In this document: piece by piece, positions 25,854-32,850 of the stretch
How the letters are laid out: every line of letters starts with the position of its first letter
How positions within the stretch are numbered: position 1 is the first letter of the stretch
Assembly (NCBI GenBank): GCA_028284905.1
Contig: JANQQU010000043.1
Span: 1 to 64,000 of the forward strand
DNA from: Calditrichia bacterium
GTDB lineage: Bacteria > Calditrichota > Calditrichia > RBG-13-44-9 > J075
Reading direction: 5' to 3'
Length of the DNA: 64,000 bases
The notes under the pieces: model-generated
Database searches by the model: none
What the model saw: the letters and a program-made list of their open reading frames with translations, nothing else
Told to the model about the DNA's origin: nothing
Made by a program: the position numbers and the translations under genes

Positions 25854-26585
25854 TTAGCTGTTTTGTTCCGGCATTTGTACCGCATTGCCGATTTCGATGC
25901 CACCGAACATTACAAAACCGCGCAGGATCAGGGTTGGGGCATTTTCATCCTGGCTACTGGTGATCAGCTTGCGCTTATCAGCATATCCACCAAAGATAGG
26001 CATTCCTTTCATCACAACATTCCAGTTTGCCGGGACATATATTTCTGCGCCACCGAACATCACGAGAACATCAACAACACTGTTCTCCGGGTTGGGAATT
26101 GCTTCACCGAGATAAACTTCTGCACCGCCGAATAGTACAGTAATATTGCCACCACGAAAATTTTCCGATTGTACCTGTAGTTCTTTCCCGCCGAAAATAG
26201 CTAACGCGTTAAACTGATCCTGGGAGAAGCGATCGCGATCCCGGTTTTCGCCCATCAACCGTTGACCAAGCAATATTCTCAAGCCAATCAGAATCAGGAT
26301 AAACGCCGGTAACACTTCCCAGATATCTCCCCAATAGAGAAAACGGAAATTGGCCAGCAGTGCAAAAATCCCAAAAGTGATTAAGATGCTTGGGCCAAAA
26401 AAGTGAGTGAATCCGGCCTCCCGGAATTTTGCTATACCAATGGCGATCAGAATTAAAGGCCATAAATCCCAAATCTCACCCAGGTAAAAGAAGCCGAAGT
26501 TCTGTAAGAGAAAAAGAACGCCAAAGGTGATCAGAGTTATACTGATCCAATATGGGGCCGTGCTGTTTTGCGAATTATTGCTCAT
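25854..26585 (-). CDS. LiaF-like membrane protein (transmembrane segments plus C-terminal beta domain)
   Basis: 243 residues. Two halves each carry paired helices ('ISITLITFGVLFLLQNFGFF', 'LWPLILIAIGIA', 'SILITFGIFALLANFRFLYW', 'LPAFILILIGLRILL'), as in DUF5668/LiaI-type hairpins. The C-terminal ~100 residues repeat 'FGGAEVYLGE', 'MFGGAEIYVPANWNVVMKG' and 'PIFGGYADKR', the beta-helical pattern of LiaF C-termini (PF09922). In Bacillus, LiaF inhibits the LiaRS envelope-stress kinase; the same logic with a LytS/LytTR pair is inferred here. The start overlaps the upstream gene's stop (ATGA). Confidence 0.85.
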   Translation of the reverse strand: MSNNSQNSTAPYWISITLITFGVLFLLQNFGFFYLGEIWDLWPLILIAIGIAKFREAGFTHFFGPSILITFGIFALLANFRFLYWGDIWEVLPAFILILIGLRILLGQRLMGENRDRDRFSQDQFNALAIFGGKELQVQSENFRGGNITVLFGGAEVYLGEAIPNPENSVVDVLVMFGGAEIYVPANWNVVMKGMPIFGGYADKRKLITSSQDENAPTLILRGFVMFGGIEIGNAVQMPEQNS

Positions 26586-26953
26586 GATGTTACTCCTGTG
26601 TTAGAAAAAATCCCGTTCATCGTCGTCGGCTTTTTGCTTCCCAATAAACTCTTGAGAAACTCGCCCAGGTTATTCAGCCAGCTATCCTGAAATAATTGCG
26701 AAGAAAAAAAATCGAGCTTGAACATTAATAAAACTACACCAGTCGCAATTAAAAAAACAGTTGCCGATACGTCTTGATAGCGGCGGCTAAATCCCTGAAT
26801 AATGCCCAGTAAAACAAATACCAATGGCCAATATGTTTCGACAATCAGGGAGACATTAATATCCGACTTATTCAGGAAATGAACAAGTGCTGCTACTGAA
26901 AAAATTACCCCGAGCCAAAATTCTGGACGTAAATGATATTTTGTTGTTTTCAT
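26582..26953 (-). CDS. Small LiaI/DUF5668-like membrane protein
   Basis: 123 residues from the ATG at 26953 ('MKTTKYHLRPEFWLGVIFSV'); a TTG 24 bases earlier is less likely. Three or four hydrophobic segments ('FWLGVIFSVAALVHFL', 'TYWPLVFVLLGIIQGF', 'ATVFLIATGVVLLMFKL') and a short polar tail. The stop overlaps the next gene's ATG (ATGA), implying translational coupling. It is first in the four-gene run LiaI-like, LiaF-like, LytS-like, LytTR, with the candidate operator 64-98 bases upstream. Probably part of the membrane sensing unit. Confidence 0.75.
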   Translation of the reverse strand: MKTTKYHLRPEFWLGVIFSVAALVHFLNKSDINVSLIVETYWPLVFVLLGIIQGFSRRYQDVSATVFLIATGVVLLMFKLDFFSSQLFQDSWLNNLGEFLKSLLGSKKPTTMNGIFSNTGVTS

Positions 26954-27016
26954 TTCACCGCTTTCAATTAAACTCAAGCGTAAAATACTATCATTATAAT
27001 AATTGAAACAGATCTA

Positions 27017-27051
27017 ATCGGTGAATGGCGGCTGTTTATCGGTGAATGGCG
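27017..27051 (-). promoter_or_regulatory. Candidate LytTR operator: 14-bp direct repeat, 21-bp period
   Basis: ATCGGTGAATGGCG occurs at 27017-27030 and again at 27038-27051, identical over 14 bases and two helical turns apart. LytTR regulators are known to bind two direct half-sites spaced about two turns apart. The site lies 64-98 bases upstream of the operon that encodes a LytTR regulator. It could also serve the divergent gene starting at 27262. Confidence 0.6.
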
Positions 27052-27261
27052 ATACAGACAACTCAATAGGGGATTGTGGATAAATAGGAAAAGTGGGTGA
27101 TAAATTTACAGAATTATCAAATAATACGCATTCCCACTATTTTTTCATTGTTTCTAAGGAGAATAATATTAATAAATTAAGTCGAAAAATTGGAGTTGGC
27201 ATATTACTTGTTCATTAAGGTTGTCAAAATACTCGTGATATTCTGAACAGGGAGAAAGCAA

Positions 27262-29040
27262 ATGAAGCATTGGATTGGCACAATTCTGCAGCGGCCATTT
27301 ATACCGACAATATTATTAATACTAATCACTCTTCCCTGCGCGTGGGCGGAGAGCAATACTTTTTATGTAGCTACAGATGGCAGCAATAGTGGTGACGGTA
27401 GCGCTGCAGCGCCCTGGAGCAGCATTGAGCACGCGCTGGATAACGTGCCGGATGGGAGCCTCATATTGGTGAGAGAGGGAACTTATAACGGCTCGATATC
27501 ACTGGAAGGTGATTTTACGAATGGAGTAACGGTTCGCTCGGAAATTCCTTACCAGGCCCGCCTACGGAATGACGGTAAAGTGATCTCAGCGAAGGGGAAC
27601 AGCAATGGCTGCCGGGGAATAACGCTGGAAGGTTTTGACATCGCCCATGATGGTCCTGGCGCCGGTGCATTGGTCATCCATATTGATGGAGGTGGTGATG
27701 GCGACGTCAGTCATATTACCCTTCGAAACAATGTCCTCCACGATAGCTATGATAATGATGTTCTGAAAATCAACCATAGTGCGCATCATATTGTGGTGAC
27801 AGGCAATCTCTTTTATAATCAACATGGGGAAGATGAACACATCGATATTAACAGCGTCCACAATATTATTGTTGAGGACAATGTCTTTTTCAATGATTTT
27901 GCCGGCAGTGGCCGTCCGGAAAATAATGATAATTCTACCAGTAGTTTTATTGTTATCAAAGATAGTAATGGCGACAATGATATTGTTTTAGGCAGTCATG
28001 ACATTTCTATTCGCCGGAATATCTTTTTTAACTGGGAAGGATGCCCCGAGCATAGTTTTATCATGGTCGGTGAAGATGGCCATGCACACTTCGAAGCCTA
28101 TGATGTATTGATCGAAAACAACCTGATGCTTGGCAATAAAGATAATCTAATGCGTGCTGCTTTAAGCATTCGTGGTGTTCGGGATGTCACTTTTCGGAAT
28201 AATACGATATCCGGCGATTTACCTTCTCAGGCCTATGCGATGCGTCTCAACATTCGCGATGATAATCAGCTGAATGAAAACATTCGTTTTTACAACAATA
28301 TTTGGTCCGACCCCAACGGATCTATGGGCGCAGCAGCTGGCAGCGGCAACGACTTTTCTGATTGCGATCCCGCTGAAACAACATCATTTGTTTTGGAGAA
28401 CAATCTGTACTGGAATGGCGCTCAATCCATGCCCATTGATAATAATGAACTGATAAACTATACCGATGATTCCCAACGTTCCGAAGGAGATCCGCTACTG
28501 GGCGACCAGAGCGGACTAGTCCTGCCAAGATGGAATGAGAATAGCGGATTGTTTGGGGATGGATCTGCGACAATCCGCGCAGCATTTTTGCGACTGGTAA
28601 ATTTGTATGGGACGCCGGCATCGGGTAGTGCGGCCATTGATATTGGAACCTCTGCCCAGAGCCCAGCGGATGATATTCTCGGACGAAGCCGAAACACCGG
28701 AGGCGTCCCGGATGTTGGCGCTTTTGAAGTCGGTGCAATTGCAAATATTGGCGATGAAATTCCCGGCAAACTGCCCGAGCGACTGTTCCTGGCACAAAAC
28801 TACCCGAACCCATTTAATCCATCTACAACGATTCGTTTTCGGCTACCGGCTGCCGGAGAAGTGCGTCTGGTAGTTTTTAATCTACTGGGTGAGAAAGTTG
28901 CCACATTGCTAGAGGAATACCGAAATGCCGGTGAATATGAATTACAGTGGGAAGCGAGTGGGTTTCCCAGCGGCGTATACTTTTATCGCCTGGAGTCTCG
29001 GAGCGGTAATGAAATTCGAAAGATGTTTTTAATGAAATAA
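27262..29040 (+). CDS. Secreted right-handed beta-helix protein with type IX sorting domain
   Basis: 592 residues. Signal peptide ~1-29 ('LLILITLPCAWAES'). 'FYVATDGSNSGDGSAAAPW' is the usual opening of pectate-lyase-like/DUF1565 beta-helix proteins. Parallel-helix rungs run to ~480 ('ITLRNNVLHDSYDND', 'IVVTGNLFYNQHGEDEHIDI', 'ISIRRNIFFNWEG', 'VLIENNLMLGNKDNL'). The C-terminal ~85 residues are a type A T9SS sorting domain: 'LAQNYPNPFNPSTTIRF', 'VVFNLLGEKVATLL', 'GEYELQWEASGFPSGVYFY', 'RKMFLMK'. The fold suggests polysaccharide binding or cleavage, but no catalytic set is evident. RBS 'agggaga' about nine bases before the ATG. Confidence 0.88.
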   Translation: MKHWIGTILQRPFIPTILLILITLPCAWAESNTFYVATDGSNSGDGSAAAPWSSIEHALDNVPDGSLILVREGTYNGSISLEGDFTNGVTVRSEIPYQARLRNDGKVISAKGNSNGCRGITLEGFDIAHDGPGAGALVIHIDGGGDGDVSHITLRNNVLHDSYDNDVLKINHSAHHIVVTGNLFYNQHGEDEHIDINSVHNIIVEDNVFFNDFAGSGRPENNDNSTSSFIVIKDSNGDNDIVLGSHDISIRRNIFFNWEGCPEHSFIMVGEDGHAHFEAYDVLIENNLMLGNKDNLMRAALSIRGVRDVTFRNNTISGDLPSQAYAMRLNIRDDNQLNENIRFYNNIWSDPNGSMGAAAGSGNDFSDCDPAETTSFVLENNLYWNGAQSMPIDNNELINYTDDSQRSEGDPLLGDQSGLVLPRWNENSGLFGDGSATIRAAFLRLVNLYGTPASGSAAIDIGTSAQSPADDILGRSRNTGGVPDVGAFEVGAIANIGDEIPGKLPERLFLAQNYPNPFNPSTTIRFRLPAAGEVRLVVFNLLGEKVATLLEEYRNAGEYELQWEASGFPSGVYFYRLESRSGNEIRKMFLMK

Positions 29041-29055
29041 GGATAATTCTTTGGT

Positions 29056-29090
29056 GATCGAAGAATGAAGAATGATCAACGAGGAAGCCA
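29056..29090. repeat. Short degenerate heptad repeat
   Basis: Downstream of the beta-helix gene the bases read gatcgaa-gaatgaa-gaatgat-caacgag-gaagcca, a loose seven-base period. It belongs to the same class as the clearer heptads at 29957 and 54716. Non-coding. Confidence 0.4.
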
Positions 29091-29164
29091 TTGTTTGTTT
29101 CTCGGGAAATTGTTATCATTTCGCTATTAATTTTGTGAAGACTTTTTAAACCCGGAGAAAACGA

Positions 29165-29950
29165 ATGAGCGAGTCCTTATCAACCAATAAGCTTTTTTCG
29201 ATTGCTGGTAAAATTGCCCTGGTTACCGGCGGTTCCCGCGGAATCGGATTGATGATTGCCCGCGGCTATGTGGAAAATGGAGTAAAGGTATATATCTCTT
29301 CCCGTAAAGCGGAGATATGTGATGCAGTGGCGAAAGAGCTTTCTGAATATGGCGAGTGTCACTCACTGCCGGCAGACCTTTCCACGAATGATGGGCGGAA
29401 GGCGTTGATTACTGAATTACAACAGCGGGAAAAATCGCTTGATATTCTGGTGAATAATGCCGGCGCTGCCTGGGGAGCAGCGTTTGAGGAATATCCGGAA
29501 GCCGGATACGATAAAGTGATGGAGATAAATGGCAAGGCAGTATTTATGCTTACGCGGGATCTGATGCCGCTGCTGACAAAGGGCGCCTCAACGGAAGATC
29601 CTGCCCGGGTCATAAACATCGGTTCTATAGATGGTATCAAGGTATCTTTTATGGAAAATTTTGCTTATGGGCCCAGTAAAGCCATGATTCATCATTTGAC
29701 TCAGAATCTGGCAGTTCATCTCGGCCATCGCGGGGTAACATTTAATGCGATTGCGCCAGGGCTTTTCAAAAGCAAGATGACCGAATTTGTTCTGGAGAAA
29801 TTTCAAAAATCTGTAGAAAAGAAGTGCCCAATGGGAAGGATTGGTAAACCGGAAGATATGGCCGGACTGGCTATTTATCTCGCTTCGCCGGCGGCGTCTT
29901 ATGTTAATGGGACTGTGATAACGTTGGATGGTGGGTTAAGTCTGGTGTAA
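29165..29950 (+). CDS. Short-chain dehydrogenase/reductase (RhlG/FabG-like)
   Basis: 261 residues. Cofactor motif 'ALVTGGSRGIGLMIARGY' (~20-37), followed by 'YISSRK', which favours NADP(H). 'DILVNNAGAAWG' is present. Catalytic set: Ser in 'INIGSIDG', Tyr and Lys in 'YGPSKAMIHHL'. The C-terminus 'GTVITLDGGLSLV' is typical of classical SDRs. The sequence resembles RhlG-type 3-oxoacyl reductases ('STEDPARVINIGSIDGI'), so a 3-oxoacyl-thioester or similar carbonyl substrate is plausible; the exact reaction is not readable. RBS 'cccggagaaaacga' precedes the ATG. Cytosolic, apparently monocistronic. Confidence 0.9.
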   Translation: MSESLSTNKLFSIAGKIALVTGGSRGIGLMIARGYVENGVKVYISSRKAEICDAVAKELSEYGECHSLPADLSTNDGRKALITELQQREKSLDILVNNAGAAWGAAFEEYPEAGYDKVMEINGKAVFMLTRDLMPLLTKGASTEDPARVINIGSIDGIKVSFMENFAYGPSKAMIHHLTQNLAVHLGHRGVTFNAIAPGLFKSKMTEFVLEKFQKSVEKKCPMGRIGKPEDMAGLAIYLASPAASYVNGTVITLDGGLSLV

Positions 29951-29956
29951 AAAAGA

Positions 29957-29991
29957 CGTTGTTCGTTGATCGTTCGTCGTTGTCCGTTTTT
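29957..29991. repeat. CGTTNNN heptad tandem repeat
   Basis: Five consecutive seven-base units: cgttgtt, cgttgat, cgttcgt, cgttgtc, cgttttt. They lie between the convergent ends of the SDR gene and the SpoIIE-phosphatase gene. Similar heptanucleotide repeats (STRRs) are known in intergenic DNA of cyanobacteria. Confidence 0.6.
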
Positions 29992-30035
29992 CTAAAATGA
30001 GAACAATATCTGGATGGCAGATCTTCGAGCAACGA

Positions 30036-31811
30036 TTAAGAAATTCGACGCAGGGCGAGCATTGTGATATCATCAGCTTGCTGTGCACCAGCGCTAAATT
30101 CCTCGATGCCATCAAGCAGTTTGTTGACAATGTCTTTCACCGGGGCGCGGGAATTGTTTTTGACGATCTCGTACATCGGTTCCTCGCCCCATTCTTCATC
30201 ATTGACGTCTATTGCTTCATTGACGCCATCAGTATAGGTAAGCACCAGGTCATCTTTCGCGAGAGTGATAGTTGCTGTTTCATAGGGGCGATTCGGCATC
30301 ACTCCGAGAATAATTCCCCCGACATCCAGAAAATTCATTTGATTATCGGCAGTGTAAAATATCGGATTGTTGTGGCCGGCATTTACATATTCAAAGGTAT
30401 GATCCTTGAAGTTGAGAATGCCGATAAAGAAAGTAATGAATTTATCCAATCCCGTATTGTTGTAAATAAGATCATTCAATTTGCTGACGACATTGGGCAA
30501 GTTTAGGTCGGGCGTCATGCTCACTCGCAGTGCAGACTGCAGATTTGCCATCAACAGCGAAGCCGGGATTCCTTTCCCGGAAACATCCCCAATAGCGAGG
30601 GCAACCCGCTCATCATCAATCGGAATAACATCGTAATAATCGCCGCCGACTGCCAGACTGGAATCGTTCATGCCATATATTTCATAATTTTCTAAATCAG
30701 GAATAGATTTCGGAAGCAGCTTTTTCTGAATGTTACGGGCAACGTTTAATTCCTCTTCCAGGCGTTGCTTTTCCAGCGATTCTTTAAAGAGACGAGCATT
30801 CTCCAGCGATACGGCAGCCTGACCAACCAAAGTGGTCATGAATTCCAGATCATTTTCGCTGAAGGATTGCTGATTCATTTTGTTACCGAGCATTACATAC
30901 CCGAGATGGTTATCCTGGTGGCGCATGGGAATAACGACTTCTACCTGGTTCTCGGTTAATCTGCCAGCAATTTCCGCATCTTCCAGATCGGCGGCGAGGC
31001 AGGTGGCAGGCGGTGCAGGCATAGCACTTAAATTGTCACATAGTTGATGACACATATCTTCTTTAAACCCGCGGCGTTTAAATACTTTCAGGGAATCTCC
31101 CTTGCGATCGAGAATTGCATATTTGGTGATAAACATTTGCCCGGTTAATTCCAGCATTAACAGGCGAATAATTTCATCTTTCTCGAGCACAGAGGAGAGG
31201 CCCTGGGTAATGTCAAAGAGAGAGCGTAGCTCCTGAATGCGTTGGGCGAGTTGATTATTGATGGTGCGAATGTGGTTGACTTGCAGCGCATTTTGGATCA
31301 TTGGTGCGGAAAGGTTCGCCAGCGAGTTTAAGAAATCAATTTCTTCGCTGGTAAAGTCACTTTTATTGAGTTTCGCGCCGAATAGCAGAAAGCCTAATGG
31401 CTCATTTTTGAAGATGAAAGGGACGGCAATTTTGAGATTGGCAGCAGTTACAAATGCCAGAAAGTCATCCGGTAGTGGTGTTTCGCTGGTGGTGCCAGCT
31501 TGATGGACCACAAAAGTATTCTCATCAAAAGTATCTGCGTTAAATTTCTTCTCTTTGAGCTCCGCCGAAATACCCTTGGACATTACGATCTCATAAGCTT
31601 CATCCACTTTCAGAACAATGGCGCAGCGGGGAAGCATTAGTCTGCCCATCGGAATAAGCAAGACATTATTCAGCACCCGGTCCAGTTCCAGGGATTCATT
31701 CAGCAATTGGCTGATTTCAAAAAGAGATGAAAGTTCAACCAGGCGGCGATTTACCTTGTCAATCGCTTCCGGCTGATATTTTTCCGACAAATAATCGATG
31801 AGTTGGGTCAT
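30036..31811 (-). CDS. RsbU-like PP2C/SpoIIE phosphatase with GAF domains
   Basis: 591 residues, no membrane segments. Two GAF-like domains (~20-175 and ~190-345) come before a linker 'LEEELNVARNIQKKLLPKSI', the usual entry to SpoIIE-type phosphatases. Metal and catalytic motifs: 'AVGGDYYDVIPID', 'LAIGDVSGKGIPASLLMA', 'YVNAGHNNP' and 'VLTYTDGVNEAIDVNDEEWG'. It should dephosphorylate the STAS protein encoded two genes upstream, releasing RsbV-type antagonist. GAF domains suggest cytosolic ligand or redox input. It is third in the RsbV-RsbW-RsbU run, 15 bases after the RsbW stop. Confidence 0.93.
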   Translation of the reverse strand: MTQLIDYLSEKYQPEAIDKVNRRLVELSSLFEISQLLNESLELDRVLNNVLLIPMGRLMLPRCAIVLKVDEAYEIVMSKGISAELKEKKFNADTFDENTFVVHQAGTTSETPLPDDFLAFVTAANLKIAVPFIFKNEPLGFLLFGAKLNKSDFTSEEIDFLNSLANLSAPMIQNALQVNHIRTINNQLAQRIQELRSLFDITQGLSSVLEKDEIIRLLMLELTGQMFITKYAILDRKGDSLKVFKRRGFKEDMCHQLCDNLSAMPAPPATCLAADLEDAEIAGRLTENQVEVVIPMRHQDNHLGYVMLGNKMNQQSFSENDLEFMTTLVGQAAVSLENARLFKESLEKQRLEEELNVARNIQKKLLPKSIPDLENYEIYGMNDSSLAVGGDYYDVIPIDDERVALAIGDVSGKGIPASLLMANLQSALRVSMTPDLNLPNVVSKLNDLIYNNTGLDKFITFFIGILNFKDHTFEYVNAGHNNPIFYTADNQMNFLDVGGIILGVMPNRPYETATITLAKDDLVLTYTDGVNEAIDVNDEEWGEEPMYEIVKNNSRAPVKDIVNKLLDGIEEFSAGAQQADDITMLALRRIS

Positions 31812-31826
31812 TTAGCTTGCCGCCTT

Positions 31827-32285
31827 TTATTGGAAATATTTCACCATTTTTACTTCGTTACGAACACCCGGCTTAATACGAAAATCTACTTCATCCATCA
31901 AGGTTTTGATGAGATGAACACCCAAGCCACCCTGCCGACGCTCTTTCAGATACTGATCCATATCCGGTGTTTCCAAACTAGCCGGATCGAATCCGCGTCC
32001 CTTGTCGGCAATAATAATGATTATTTTATCTTTTCGGGTCTTGACGGTTACCTGAATCTTTTCTTCATCACTGTCCATATCCCGATAGGCGTGGTTGATA
32101 ATATTGGCGGATGCCTCGTCGACCGCAAGCTCTATCTGGTATACTTCCTCGTCAGAAAACCCAATTGGTTCTGCAATTCCGGAAACAAATTTACGAATAA
32201 TATCCAGGTTTTCCGATTTTGCAGGCACCTTCATGTGATAAGTGTCGTTCTTTTTAGGAACAGTCGTTGTGTTTTTTCCAGACAT
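31827..32285 (-). CDS. RsbW-type serine kinase / anti-sigma factor
   Basis: 152 residues from the ATG at 32285 ('MSGKNTTTVPKKND'), preceded by AAAGGG at about -7; a longer frame would overlap the upstream STAS gene by 50 bases. HATPase_c_2 domain: N box 'IELAVDEASANIINHAY', 'IADKGRGFDPASLETPD' and 'GGLGVHLIKTLMDEVDF'. The family phosphorylates RsbV-like STAS proteins on serine and usually sequesters a sigma factor. No sigma factor gene lies in this window, so its target is unknown. It sits between its likely substrate (RsbV) and antagonist (RsbU). Confidence 0.92.
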   Translation of the reverse strand: MSGKNTTTVPKKNDTYHMKVPAKSENLDIIRKFVSGIAEPIGFSDEEVYQIELAVDEASANIINHAYRDMDSDEEKIQVTVKTRKDKIIIIIADKGRGFDPASLETPDMDQYLKERRQGGLGVHLIKTLMDEVDFRIKPGVRNEVKMVKYFQ

Positions 32286-32298
32286 GAATAGCCCTTTG

Positions 32299-32646
32299 TT
32301 AGTTTGAAAATTTTTCAACCGCCTTCTCGGTCTCGTCATAAAATTCATACAAACTCGGAAATCCTAGCAGATCAAAAACTTTGAAAACTTTCTCTGAAAC
32401 TTCTGACAATTTAATGTCACCGTCTTTTTCTCGTACTTCTTCAATAAATCCCATAAATACCCCCAAGCCTGCAGAGCTGATATATTGCAGACCCTGGAGA
32501 TTTACGACAATCTTAAATCGATTGTCTTGCAGGAGCTTTGTTAAGGCATTTTCAAAATCCGGAGCTGTATGGGCATCCAGGTATCCGGAAATGTTCAACA
32601 CGGATACTTCACCTTTCTCTTCATGCGCAACATCAAAGTTCGCCAT
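32299..32646 (-). CDS. STAS-domain anti-anti-sigma factor (RsbV-like)
   Basis: 115 residues, a single STAS domain: 'FDVAHEEKGEVSVLNISGYL', 'FKIVVNLQGLQYISSAGLGV', 'FMGFIEEVREKDGDIKL', 'VSEKVFKVFDLLGF'. The conserved serine of 'YISSAGLG' is the expected phosphorylation site for the RsbW kinase encoded 14 bases downstream. Good ribosome site (aaggagga) before ATG. In partner switching the unphosphorylated form binds RsbW and frees its target. First gene of the RsbVWU run; a 204-base gap separates it from the membrane phosphatase upstream. Confidence 0.95.
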   Translation of the reverse strand: MANFDVAHEEKGEVSVLNISGYLDAHTAPDFENALTKLLQDNRFKIVVNLQGLQYISSAGLGVFMGFIEEVREKDGDIKLSEVSEKVFKVFDLLGFPSLYEFYDETEKAVEKFSN

Positions 32647-32850
32647 TCAATCCTCCTTGTAAAAGGTTTTGCTATCTACGATATTTTTCACAAGATGTTT
32701 ATGTCTTTATAGATATTTGGTTATTAAATTTCTGAAACGGTTCAATTATTATTACAATCCTGATAAATTTTTTGCGAATCAAAGATAAAAGATTCGCTAT
32801 CTGATTCAAAGAATTAATCTGACCGATGGCTTTAAAGGCCGCTATTATGC

